Assembly: GCF_031458255.1 (NCBI RefSeq)
Contig: NZ_JAVDYC010000001.1
Coordinates: 6,891,001-6,955,000, forward strand
From: Catenuloplanes niger
GTDB lineage: Bacteria > Actinomycetota > Actinomycetes > Mycobacteriales > Micromonosporaceae
Length of the DNA stretch: 64,000 nucleotides
Direction: 5' to 3'
The first letter of the stretch is position 1. The number at the start of each line of letters is the position of its first letter. Below the pieces are notes generated by a model that saw only the letters and a list, made by a program, of their open reading frames with translations, searched no databases and had not been told where the DNA came from. This document shows positions 17,016 to 24,925 of this stretch, piece after piece. The translations under genes were made by a program, and so were the position numbers.

Positions 17016-17167
17016 CCGCACCCGGATGCCGTTCGACGGCCGGCGCGGTCTCGGCCGTGGGGGCCGGGCGTGAGCAGGCGGCGCGTCGTCAGCCCTGGCC
17101 GGCCGGGTGGCGGGTGAGCGGGGTTGGTCTCGGCCGTGGCGGGCGGGTGCGGGCGCACGGCGGCGAG

Positions 17168-17908
17168 TCAGCCGTGGGCGGCCAGGCGTGGCTCGATCAG
17201 GTCGGCGACGACCCGCAGCGCGTGGGCGGCGCGCGGGACGTCGACCGAGGAGACCGCCCCGGCCAGCGTGATCGCGCCGACCAGCCGGCCGGCCGGGCGG
17301 AGCGGGACCGCGACGCCGGTCACGCCGGGCTGGAACTCCTGCCGGTCCACGGCGTAGCCGCGGCGGCGGGTGGCGCGCAGATCGGCCAGGAGCGCGGCGC
17401 GGTCGGTGAGCGTGCCCGGGGTGCGCGCCGAGAGCGGCAGCCGGGCGAGCAGGTCGTCGATCTCCTCCGGCGGCGCGAAGGCGAGCAGCGCCTTACCGGC
17501 CCCGGTGCAGTGCGCGGGAAAGCGCCCGGCGACCCGGGTGGCCAGCCGGGACCGGCCCGGGCCGTCGACCTTCAGCAGGTAGATCACGTCGGCTCCCTCG
17601 CGGGTCGCGAGCTGGGCGGTCCAGCCGAACGCGGTGTGCAGGTCGCGCAGGTAGGGCGCGGCCACGTCCAGCAGCGTCATGCCCGCCTGCCCGGCCTGGG
17701 TGCCGAGCTCGAACAGGCGCAGCCCGAGCCGTAACCCGTGCGGCCCGTCGTCGGCCAGCAGCCCTTCCGCCACCAGCCGGGCCACGATCCGGTTGCAGGT
17801 GGCCTGCGGTAACCCGGTCGCGACCGCCAGCTCCCGGCGGCTCAGCCGCGGCCTGGCCGCGACCGCGTCCAGCAACGCGGTCACCCGCCCGATCATCGAC
17901 TCGGCCAC
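17168..17908 (-). CDS. IclR-family transcriptional regulator
   Basis: A 246-residue DNA-binding regulator. The N-terminal winged helix has LSRRELAVATGLPQATCNRI, then the linking strand LRLGLRLFELG. The C-terminal effector domain has the IclR hallmarks AHCTGAGKALLAF and GYAVDRQEFQPGVTGVAVPL. IclR proteins act as dimers or tetramers and bind a small acid or aromatic effector; neither target nor effector is known here. GTG 17908 is preferred because AGGA lies 7 nt upstream; ATG 17896 and GTG 17926 are alternatives. The IS110 remnant lies directly upstream and may have separated it from a former neighbour. Confidence 0.9.
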   Translation of the reverse strand: MAESMIGRVTALLDAVAARPRLSRRELAVATGLPQATCNRIVARLVAEGLLADDGPHGLRLGLRLFELGTQAGQAGMTLLDVAAPYLRDLHTAFGWTAQLATREGADVIYLLKVDGPGRSRLATRVAGRFPAHCTGAGKALLAFAPPEEIDDLLARLPLSARTPGTLTDRAALLADLRATRRRGYAVDRQEFQPGVTGVAVPLRPAGRLVGAITLAGAVSSVDVPRAAHALRVVADLIEPRLAAHG

Positions 17909-18009
17909 TCGGTGATCCTGCCGCACGGCCGCTACGCGGGCCACGCCCGCACCACGCCGTCCGGACGGCCCGGTGGACAGCGGGCGATCGACGGACGGCG
18001 GGCACTTCC

Positions 18010-18254
18010 GCTCATTGGTGCACCCTTGTCTCACTCGAGCTGATGTTGGTTCGAGTGCACCGGTGACTGTCGGGCCATCGCCCCGCTCGCTCGACCTTCG
18101 AGGTCCAGCATGAGTTCTGCGAGGCCCGGCGGCCCGGGACGCCCCGATCGGCCACAGGGCTATGCGTGTGCGAACGCCGCTCAATGAGCAACCGGCTGTG
18201 GTGTCCCGGAACCGCCAGGTGCTTCCCCACTGGTTGCGCAGCGGAGAGGCAACA
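18010..18254 (+). ncRNA. candidate IS110 bridge-RNA region (left-end noncoding DNA)
   Basis: IS110-group elements carry their bridge RNA in the noncoding stretch between the left end and the recombinase start. This 245-bp stretch has that position and no gene. It contains an inverted repeat CACTCGA/TCGAGTG (around 18032-18056) and further short pairing segments. I did not fold it, so the call rests on position and family knowledge only. Confidence 0.3.
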
Positions 18255-19488
18255 ATGAGTGTGCAGGACACCCCCGGCCAGAGGCGAGTGGTCACCGCCG
18301 GTGTCGACTGGGCCAAAGACAACCACGCCGTCTGCATCATCGACAGCGACGGCGATCCGATCGAACGGTTCAGCGTCACCCATACCAAAGCAGGTCTGAA
18401 CCGGCTGAACACCATCCTGGACCGGCACGGTGTCGACGAGGTCGGCATCGAACGCGGCGACGGGCCGATGGTCGACGCGCTGCTGGCCGCCGGCCGCACC
18501 GTCCTGGTGATCCCACCGTCGCAGGTCAAAGCCCTGCGACGGCGTTACGGCTCGGCCGGGAACAAGGACGACCGATTCGACGCCTACGTCCTTGCCGACA
18601 CCGTGCGCACCGACCGGCGCCGGCTGACACCTCTGCTGCTCGACAGCGAGGCCACCATCGCGCTGCGCAAACTGTGCCGGGCCCGCAAAGACCTGATCGC
18701 ACATCGTGTCGCTGCGACCAACCAGCTGCGCGCCCATCTGCAGACCGCGCTGCCCGCCGTCGTCGACCTGTTCCGCGACCTCGACTCCTCGATCAGTCTG
18801 CGGTTCCTGGCCCGATTCACCAGCCAGGACACAATCGACTGGCTCTCGCCGAAACGCCTGGCCGCGTGGCTGGCAAGCGTCGGTTACTGCGGCCGCGCCG
18901 ACCCAGCCGTCCTGCACGCCCGGATCGCCGGCGCCGCCCCCGGCGCCGGCGGCGACCACGGCCAAGCTCTCGCGGGCATCACTCGCGCCTACCTCGCCAC
19001 CATCACCACGATCAGCACCCAGATCGAGGCCCTCGCCCAACAGATCAGCGAAGCACCCCGACCGGCAGATCTTCACCAGCCTTCCACGTTCGGGCACCGT
19101 GCGCGCCGCCCGCCTGCTCGCCGAGATCGGCGACGCCCGCGGACGATTCCCGACCCCGGCCTCCCTCGCCTGCCTCGCCGGCGTCGCGCCCTCGACCCGC
19201 GAGTCCGGCAAAGCCCGCGTCGTCGCGTTCCGCTGGGCCGTCGACAAACAACTGCGCGACGCCGTCTGCGACTTCGCCGGCGACAGCCGCCACAGCAACC
19301 CCTGGGCCGCCGACCTCTACCACCGGGCACGAGCCCGCGGCCACGACCATCCGCACTGCGTGCGGATCCTCGCCCGCGCCTGGCTCGACATCATCTGGAA
19401 ATGCTGGACCACCGACACCGCCTACAACCCCGACCGGCACCGAGCCCTCCAACGACTCCTCAACCAAGATCAAAAAACGACAGGTTGA
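18255..19488 (+). pseudogene. IS110-family recombinase (transposase), frameshifted
   Basis: The N-terminal RuvC-like DEDD domain is intact: GVDWAKDNHAVCIID, VGIERGDGP and NKDDRFDAYVLAD carry the acidic residues. The frame then breaks at about 19050-19065, where ALAQQISEA is followed by a shift. The remaining protein continues one frame over with HPDRQIFTSLPRSGTVRAAR, LACLAGVAPSTRESGKARVV (the Transposase_20 part) and ends at TGA 19486-19488. Comparison with the usual spacing suggests a few residues are lost at the break, so a small deletion is more likely than programmed frameshifting. ATG 18255 has GGAGAGG upstream. The full length would have been about 410 residues. Confidence 0.85.
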
Positions 19489-19552
19489 CACTGGGCTACT
19501 CATGCGGTCTCCACAGCAGCGTCGGTGTCCCGCTCGGCCCGGGTTCGCGCGA

Positions 19553-19590
19553 CCCCACGGGCCATCCGGAGGTTCGGAACGCCCGTGGGG
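19553..19590 (-). terminator. hairpin after the GH6 gene
   Basis: ccccacgggc and its complement gcccgtgggg (10-bp arms, 18-base loop) lie 11 bp beyond the GH6 stop on the minus strand. This is a probable terminator for that gene. Confidence 0.55.
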
Positions 19591-19600
19591 CCGGCGGTGC

Positions 19601-21127
19601 TCAGCTGCCGTCGATGAGTCCGATCGCGAGGTCGGGGCTGTACGTGCCGGAGGGTACGCCGGGAGCGGTGCCGCAGGGACCGTCCGAGATGCCGGGGGTC
19701 TTGACCCAGAGGCGGTAGTCCTCGCCGGTGGTGCCGGCCTGCGGTGCCGAGCCGAGTTTGCGCCGCGGCGGGTTGCACCAGGAGCCGGCGTGGCCGTTGC
19801 CGTTGCGGCTGGTGTCGATGACGAAGCCCGCGGTGTAGCCCTTGAGCCGCAGCTGGGCGTTGATCTTCTCGGCGTGTTGCACGGTCTTGTCCGTCGGGTG
19901 GAAGTTCGACACGTTGAGGGCGAAGCCCCGCACGTTGCGGACGCCGGCGTCGTGCAGGCGGGCCGCCATCTCGGTGGGTTCGCCCCAGCCGACGTTGCCG
20001 GCGTCGAGGTAGGCCCAGACCTGCGGTGCCTTGGCGCTCAGCTCGCCGGTGGCGAAGTTCAGCAGCTCGTTGCGTACGGCGATCTGCTCGGCGGTCATGC
20101 ACTCGGCGTCGCCGAGGGCGTCGGGTTCGACGATGACGACGGCGGGGCGGTCACCGATGGCAGCGGCGAATGCCGAGATCCACTTCTTGTACTCGGCGGG
20201 GGTCTTCTGGCCGCCGCCGGAGTGCCCGCTGCACGCGTCCCGGCCCGGCAGCGTGTACGCGACGAGGACCGGCAGTTTCCCGGCCGCCGAGGCGGCGTCG
20301 ACGTACTTGTCGACCGACGCGCCGATGTCGGTGAACCACTCGCCGAACCACTTGGCGATCGGCCGGCTCGCGATCTCCGCGGTGATCCGCGCGGCCCGGG
20401 GGTCGTTCCTGTTCGCGAGGGCCCACTTCGCCGGCTCGGAGTTCGGGTCGACGAAGAAGCCGGACGTCTTCGCCAGCGGCCCGCCCGTGGCGGGCGGCGG
20501 TGCGGGCTGCGACGACGGCGGGGCCGGCGGCGAGGCCGGCGCGGACGACGGTACGGACGGTGACGGCGGGACGGATGACGCGGACGGCGACGGGGACGGC
20601 GCGGCCGAAGCGGAACCGTGCGCCTCCACCTCATAGATCCGGGCGATCGGGTCGGTCGTCGAGAGCCGGATCCACCGGGCGGTCGCGGACACCGCGTGCT
20701 CGGTGACGGACGCGGTGTTGCCGGTGACGGTGGCCGCGGTGGTCCAGGCCCGGCCGTCGGTGGAGAGGCCGATGGTGAAGGCGCGGGTGTTCATCCTGGC
20801 CGCCTCGCCGCCCGCGCCGGCGTGCCGCACGACGACCTTCGCCAGCGGGACACCCGTACCCAGGTCGATGTCGAGGGTCTTGGTCGCGCCGTCCGCCGAG
20901 CACCACTTGGTGGAGGTGCCCGCCACCGATCCGTCGACGGCCTTGGCCGGGCTCTCGGCGGTCTTGCAAGAACGCTGCTTCGACGTCGCGGGCTTGCCGA
21001 GCGTCAGGCTGGCGTTCGGCGTACCCCCCGTCGCGTCGCCGGCGTTCGCGGTGACCGCCAGGGCGACCCCGGCGGCGAGCACGGCAGCGGTCATCGCACC
21101 GGTGACCTGCCAGCCTCGAATGTGCAT
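19601..21127 (-). CDS. secreted GH6 cellulase with F5/8-type carbohydrate-binding domain
   Basis: A 508-residue exported enzyme that cuts beta-1,4-glucan (endoglucanase or cellobiohydrolase). A signal peptide (1 to about 30) is followed by a discoidin/F5-8C-like domain (about 36-170), a Pro/Ser/Ala linker (about 172-215) and the GH6 catalytic domain (about 216-508). Catalytic-site motifs are VAYTLPGRDACSGH (Asp297), VIVEPDALGD (Asp336, likely acid) and WVKTPGISDG (Asp482, likely base). The first motif has an extra Ala between RD and C compared with the PROSITE pattern as I recall it. ATG 21127 follows AAGGAG with 8 nt spacing. It is divergent from the SDR gene, with a hairpin on the 3' side. 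Confidence 0.92.
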   Translation of the reverse strand: MHIRGWQVTGAMTAAVLAAGVALAVTANAGDATGGTPNASLTLGKPATSKQRSCKTAESPAKAVDGSVAGTSTKWCSADGATKTLDIDLGTGVPLAKVVVRHAGAGGEAARMNTRAFTIGLSTDGRAWTTAATVTGNTASVTEHAVSATARWIRLSTTDPIARIYEVEAHGSASAAPSPSPSASSVPPSPSVPSSAPASPPAPPSSQPAPPPATGGPLAKTSGFFVDPNSEPAKWALANRNDPRAARITAEIASRPIAKWFGEWFTDIGASVDKYVDAASAAGKLPVLVAYTLPGRDACSGHSGGGQKTPAEYKKWISAFAAAIGDRPAVVIVEPDALGDAECMTAEQIAVRNELLNFATGELSAKAPQVWAYLDAGNVGWGEPTEMAARLHDAGVRNVRGFALNVSNFHPTDKTVQHAEKINAQLRLKGYTAGFVIDTSRNGNGHAGSWCNPPRRKLGSAPQAGTTGEDYRLWVKTPGISDGPCGTAPGVPSGTYSPDLAIGLIDGS

Positions 21128-21216
21128 CGTCGTTCTCCTTCCGGCCGGACACCGGCGCGTGACGCGGTGTCCGGAACCCGGACGAACGTACCGGCCGGGG
21201 CACTGATCGTTGAGGC

Positions 21217-21252
21217 TGCGAAGAGATTCACAAGGGTGGTGAGATCTTCGCA
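21217..21252. promoter_or_regulatory. inverted repeat upstream of the GH6 gene
   Basis: TGCGAAGA (21217-21224) is repeated as its exact complement at 21245-21252, with a 20-bp spacer. It lies in the 247-bp divergent region between the GH6 and SDR genes. It could be an operator; it does not match the CebR-type cellulose-regulator box. Confidence 0.3.
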
Positions 21253-21374
21253 TCGGTGCTCGTCGCAGGTCCGCGCGACGGTGCGACCCGCACGGGAGTG
21301 GATCAGCCGCGCGGCCACTCGTCCGGCTCACTCAGTGATCCGATGGCCGCGGTGGTGCGGCTCCGGGCCGTACC

Positions 21375-22112
21375 GTGACGACGATGAGGGTGTGTGTGAT
21401 CACCGGCGGCACGCGGGGCATCGGCGCCGCGGTCGCGCGGGAACTGGCGGGGACGCCGGGGCGGGCGCTGCTGCTGGCCTACCGAGCCGATCATGAGCGG
21501 GCCCGCGCGCTCGCGGCCGAGCTGGACACCGAGGCGAGCCCGGTGCGCACGCTCGCCTGCGACGTCGCCGACCCGGACCAGGTCGCCGCGCTGTTCGCGG
21601 CCGCGGACCGGCTCGGCGAGCTGACCGGCCTGGTCAACAACGCGGCGGTGCTGGAGCGGCAGTGCGGCTTCGGTGAGATCACGCCGGACCGGTGGGCGCG
21701 CATCCTCGGCGTCAACGTGATCGGGCTGGCGACGTGCTGCGCGCACGCGCTGGAGCGGATGCGCTCCGGTGGCGTGATCGTCAATCTGTCGTCCCGCGCC
21801 GCGGTCCTGGGCGCGCCGGGGGAGTACGTCGACTACGCGGCCAGCAAGGCGGCGGTCGACACGATCACGCGCGGGCTCGGCCTCGAGGCGGCGCCACGCG
21901 GCATCCGGGTGGTGGGTGTGCGACCCGGCGTCATCGACACGGAGATGCACGCCTCCGGCGGCGACCCGGACCGGGCGAGACGCATCGGCCCGACGCTGCC
22001 GCTCGGCCGCGCGGGCACGCCGGAGGACATCGCGCGCGCCGTCGGCTGGCTGCTGTCCCCGGCCGCGGACTACATCACCGCGACCACGATCGACGTCTCC
22101 GGCGGCCGCTGA
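21375..22112 (+). CDS. short-chain dehydrogenase/reductase (SDR), FabG-like
   Basis: A 245-residue NAD(P)-dependent oxidoreductase of the classical SDR type. The cofactor loop is TGGTRGIGAA, followed by LVNNAAVLE. The catalytic Ser lies in NLSSRAAV, and the YxxxK pair is in YVDYAASK. The C-terminus LLSPAADYITATTIDVSGG is typical of 3-oxoacyl-ACP-reductase-like SDRs. The start is GTG 21375, with ATG 21384 three codons later as an alternative. No biosynthetic partner lies nearby, so the substrate stays open. It is convergent with the SRPBCC gene. Confidence 0.9.
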   Translation: MTTMRVCVITGGTRGIGAAVARELAGTPGRALLLAYRADHERARALAAELDTEASPVRTLACDVADPDQVAALFAAADRLGELTGLVNNAAVLERQCGFGEITPDRWARILGVNVIGLATCCAHALERMRSGGVIVNLSSRAAVLGAPGEYVDYAASKAAVDTITRGLGLEAAPRGIRVVGVRPGVIDTEMHASGGDPDRARRIGPTLPLGRAGTPEDIARAVGWLLSPAADYITATTIDVSGGR

Positions 22113-22231
22113 GACCCCGGGATCCGGCAGCGCGGATCTTCCCGCTCCGGCCGGGGTGCTGTTCCCGGGTTCCCGGGCTCGGGACGCCGGCAGAGAGCGT
22201 GTCACGGCAGCGGAACCGGGCGCCGGGGCAG

Positions 22232-22633
22232 CTACTGCCGCTCGGCCGCGAGGCGGGCGAGTGCGGCGGCGTGGTGCCGGATGAGGCGGCCGTTGGCGAA
22301 GGCCCAGAACGGGTCGAGCAGGCGGGGCCGGCTGCGGAACGTGGCGTGCCAGCGGATGCGGGAGCCGCCGTCCGGGGCCGGCGCGACCTCGATCGTGGCG
22401 CGGTAGTCGCGCCACAGCGTCTCCGAGGTCTCGACGTAGCTGAGCGAGCGGTCCGGCACGATCTCGGTGACCCGGATGACCGTCCGGGGTCCGCCGCCGA
22501 GTATCCACTCGTCGCCGTCCGGCCGGATGCTTCTGATCGCCTGCCAGGACGGCCAGGTGGTCAGGTCGGCGACGAGGGCGAAGACGGCGGCGGGCGGCGC
22601 GGACGAGACCGCCTGTACGTCGTAGGACGACAT
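22232..22633 (-). CDS. SRPBCC-family protein (polyketide cyclase/dehydrase-like)
   Basis: A 133-residue protein of the START/Bet v1-like fold that binds a hydrophobic ligand in its cavity. It starts SSYDVQAVSSAPPAAVFALVADLTTWPSW, the standard family opening. The strand RIRWHATFRSR and the long final helix FANGRLIRHHAAALARLAAE also fit. Actinomycete members often act in polyketide or lipid metabolism, but nothing nearby fixes a role. ATG 22633 follows GAGGAA with an 8-nt spacer. It is divergent from the asparaginase gene, with about 88 bp between the starts. Confidence 0.8.
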   Translation of the reverse strand: MSSYDVQAVSSAPPAAVFALVADLTTWPSWQAIRSIRPDGDEWILGGGPRTVIRVTEIVPDRSLSYVETSETLWRDYRATIEVAPAPDGGSRIRWHATFRSRPRLLDPFWAFANGRLIRHHAAALARLAAERQ

Positions 22634-22721
22634 GTCGGTTGTTCCTCACACAAATGGGCATCGAGGCGCGCAGACGTTAGCTCCGCGCTGGGCGGCCGGC
22701 AACTCCGGTAGCGTGTGGATC

Positions 22722-23669
22722 ATGAGCGATGGGTATCGGGGCGGGGCCGTGCTGGCCGAGGTGGTGCGGTCCGGGTTCGCGGAGAGTGTGCACCGTGGGT
22801 CCGTCGTGGTGCTCGACGCCGGCGGGGCGCCGGTCGCGGTGCGCGGCGACGGTCGCGGCCCGGTCTTCCCGCGGTCGTCGAACAAGCCGCTGCAGGGCGT
22901 CGGCATGCTGCGCGCCGGGCTCCGGCTGGACGACGACGCCGATCTCGCGCTGGTCTGTGCCAGCCACTGGGGCGAGGACGTGCACGTGACCCGGGTGGAG
23001 CGGCTGCTGGACGCGCACGGGTTCGCGGGCGCGGACCTGCACTGCCCGCCGGACCTGCCGGCCGGCCCGGCCGCGCGGGACGAGGCGCTGCGGGCCGGGC
23101 AGGCGCCGACCCGGACCCGGATGAACTGCTCCGGCAAGCACACCGGCATGCTGCTCACCTGCCGGGCCGCGGGCTGGTCGCCGGACGGGTACTGGGAGCC
23201 GGCGCACCCGCTGCAGCAGACGGTGCGGGCCACGGCGGAGGAACTGACCGGCGAGCCGGCCGCCGCGGTGGGCGTGGACGGGTGCGGCGCGCCGGTCCTC
23301 GCATTCTCGCTGACCGGGGTGGCGCAGGCGTTCCTGCGGCTGGTGCACGCGGCACCGGGCTCGTTCGAACGGCAGGTGGCGGACGCGATGCGCGCCCACC
23401 CGCGGTTGATTGCCGGGACCGGTGCGCTGGACACCGTGCTCATGACGGACGTGCCGGGCCTGCTGGCCAAGGGCGGTGCGGAGGGCTTCGCGGCGGTGGC
23501 GGTGCCGGGCGTCGGCGCGGTCGCGCTGAAGATCGACGACGGGAGTGCGCGCGCGATCCCGGTGGTGCTGCGGGCCGCGCTGGCCACGCTCGGCGTCGCG
23601 TGGACCCCGCCGCCGTCGCCGGTCCTGGGCGGCGGGCAAACCGTCGGTGAACTTTCGGCGACCTGGTAG
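22722..23669 (+). CDS. L-asparaginase II family protein
   Basis: A 315-residue protein of the Asparaginase_II (Rhizobium-type, thermolabile) family. It is expected to hydrolyse L-asparagine to aspartate and ammonia in the cytoplasm. Conserved blocks are VVRSGFAESVHRGSVVV, FPRSSNKPLQGVGML, CASHWGEDVHVTRVE, RMNCSGKHTGMLLTCRAAGW, GVDGCGAPVLAFSLTG and KIDDGSARAIPVV. Serine, lysine and paired cysteine residues of this family lie in the SSNK and CSGKH blocks. ATG 22722 is the conserved start. Reading on from 22632 would overlap the divergent gene's start and adds an unrelated peptide. Confidence 0.92.
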   Translation: MSDGYRGGAVLAEVVRSGFAESVHRGSVVVLDAGGAPVAVRGDGRGPVFPRSSNKPLQGVGMLRAGLRLDDDADLALVCASHWGEDVHVTRVERLLDAHGFAGADLHCPPDLPAGPAARDEALRAGQAPTRTRMNCSGKHTGMLLTCRAAGWSPDGYWEPAHPLQQTVRATAEELTGEPAAAVGVDGCGAPVLAFSLTGVAQAFLRLVHAAPGSFERQVADAMRAHPRLIAGTGALDTVLMTDVPGLLAKGGAEGFAAVAVPGVGAVALKIDDGSARAIPVVLRAALATLGVAWTPPPSPVLGGGQTVGELSATW

Positions 23670-23695
23670 CAACGGGGCCGCTCTAAGATGCTCGG

Positions 23696-24310
23696 GTGGA
23701 CACTTCCGAGCGCATGATCGCGGTTCCGGCGAGCGCGGGCGTGCGCTCGTTCCGGCTCGCCGCGCTGCCGGTCACCCGGGGGCTGTACGCGGAGATCATC
23801 GGCCGCTGCCCGGCGGCCGGCGGTGACGACCGGCTGCCGGTGACGGACGTGACCTGGTGGGACACCGTGCTGTTCTGCAACGCGCTGTCCGCACGCGACG
23901 GACTGACCTCGGTCTACCGGGTCGAGGCGGGCCGGGTCACCTGGGACCGGCACGCGGACGGCTACCGCCTGCCGTCCGAGGCGGAGTGGGAGCACGCGTG
24001 CCGGGCCGGCTCCAGCGGCCCGCACTACGGCCCGCTGGACGAGGTGGCCTGGTTCCGGGACAACTCCGGCGACCGGCTGCGGGTGGCCGGTGTCAAGGTC
24101 CCGAACGCGTGGGGTTTCCACGACATGCTCGGCAACGCGTGGGACTGGTGCTGGGACGTCTACGACCCGAAGGCGATCGGCGGCTACCGGGTGCTGCGCG
24201 GCGGCGGCTGGTTCGACGAGCGGTGGAGCTGCCGCGCCTCGGTCCGCCGCCGCAGCCACCCGAGCCTGACGCTGGACGACGTCGGGTTCCGGGTGGCCCG
24301 CAACGCCTGA
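23696..24310 (+). CDS. formylglycine-generating-enzyme-like (SUMF1/EgtB/PvdO) protein
   Basis: A 204-residue protein with the FGE-sulfatase fold. It has FRLAALPVTRGLYAEI, PVTDVTWWDTVLFCNALS, YRLPSEAEWEHACRAG, GFHDMLGNAWDWCWD and RVLRGGGWFDERWSCRASVR in the usual order. True FGEs use two active-site cysteines near the C-terminus and end in GFRC. Here only one Cys (SCRAS) is present in this region and the end is GFRVARN, so copper-dependent FGE activity is unlikely. It may be a structural or other-substrate member of the superfamily. The start is GTG 23696, 26 bp after the asparaginase stop, so the two may be co-transcribed. Confidence 0.82.
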   Translation: MDTSERMIAVPASAGVRSFRLAALPVTRGLYAEIIGRCPAAGGDDRLPVTDVTWWDTVLFCNALSARDGLTSVYRVEAGRVTWDRHADGYRLPSEAEWEHACRAGSSGPHYGPLDEVAWFRDNSGDRLRVAGVKVPNAWGFHDMLGNAWDWCWDVYDPKAIGGYRVLRGGGWFDERWSCRASVRRRSHPSLTLDDVGFRVARNA

Positions 24311-24319
24311 CGTGGACCG

Positions 24320-24892
24320 TCACGCCCGGTGGCCGGTGCTGACCTGGTTGATGAGCGTGACGATGGCGGCGTGCAGCTCGACGGTGTCGAGGTCGGGATA
24401 GGTGAGCGCGGTGACGATCAGGCCCTGGATCGAGGCCGCGACCGCGAGGCCGAGCGTGTGCTCGCCGACGCACGGCGTCAGGAGTGTCGCGACGCGCTGG
24501 TGGTGGTCATGGTAGGTGGACCTGAGGGCGGGGTCGCGGATCGCCGCGACGATCAGCTCCTGCACGGCGGCGGCGGCCTCGCCGCGCCGGGTCACCAGCG
24601 CGACGACGTAGTCGGCCATCAGCCGGGGCAGCTCGTCCGGCGTCCCGGTCGCCGCCGTGGCGGTGAGCTGATCGTCGATGATCTGCAGCGCGTGCTCGAA
24701 CAGCGCGCGCCGTAGGTCTTCGATCGACGAGAAGTGGTAGGTCACGGAGGCGAGCGAGACCTTCGCCGTCGCGGCGACCGCCCGATGTGTCAGGCCGCCG
24801 GAGCCGGTGGACGCGACGACGGAGACGGCCGCGTCCAGCAGGGCGGCGCGCCGAGCCGCACCGCGGACGGTCAGGCCACGTACGTCGTTCAC
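24320..24892 (-). CDS. TetR-family transcriptional regulator
   Basis: A 190-residue repressor. The N-terminal helix-turn-helix region reads RRAALLDAAVSVVAS, then GGLTHRAVAATAKVSLASVTYHF followed by SSIEDLRRALF. This is the TetR_N layout with the YHF end of the recognition helix. The C-terminal two thirds are helical and ligand-binding (AAVQELIVAAIRDPALRSTYHDHHQ). It lies 33 bp downstream of the OYE/nitroreductase gene in the same direction, so the pair forms an operon that it probably controls through the large palindrome at 26544-26585. The start is GTG 24892 and a ribosome site is not obvious. Confidence 0.88.
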   Translation of the reverse strand: MNDVRGLTVRGAARRAALLDAAVSVVASTGSGGLTHRAVAATAKVSLASVTYHFSSIEDLRRALFEHALQIIDDQLTATAATGTPDELPRLMADYVVALVTRRGEAAAAVQELIVAAIRDPALRSTYHDHHQRVATLLTPCVGEHTLGLAVAASIQGLIVTALTYPDLDTVELHAAIVTLINQVSTGHRA

Positions 24893-24925
24893 GGCACAAA
24901 ACTACCGGACGGCCGGTGGGAGCCC

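Larger units (their letters stand above)
18010..19510 (+). mobile_element. IS110-family insertion sequence, disrupted (ends approximate)
   Basis: The element is defined by the IS110-type recombinase gene at 18255-19488. IS110 elements lack terminal inverted repeats and target duplications, so the ends given are estimates. The left limit is set by the start of the unexplained DNA after the IclR gene. The right limit is set just after ggttgacactgggctac, which resembles the right end of actinobacterial IS110 copies. It lies between the IclR gene and the GH6 gene. Confidence 0.55.

Noticed and set aside
18162-18254. A longer start for the IS110 recombinase (31 extra residues)
   Set aside because: GGAGAGG lies just before ATG 18255 and the family N-terminus begins close to that Met. 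The extra residues are basic and atypical.
17909-18529. Extension of the IclR protein into the IS110 element
   Set aside because: The in-frame stretch lies inside noncoding and antisense IS110 sequence, and a good GTG with AGGA is present at 17908.
19050-19070. Programmed +1 frameshifting to join the two parts of the transposase
   Set aside because: IS110 recombinases are made from one frame, and the spacing to HPDRQIFTSLP suggests that residues are missing. A plain small deletion explains this better.
22632-22721. An asparaginase start 30 codons upstream
   Set aside because: It would overlap the divergent SRPBCC start codon and leader. The added peptide does not look like the family, whereas ATG 22722 gives the normal N-terminus.
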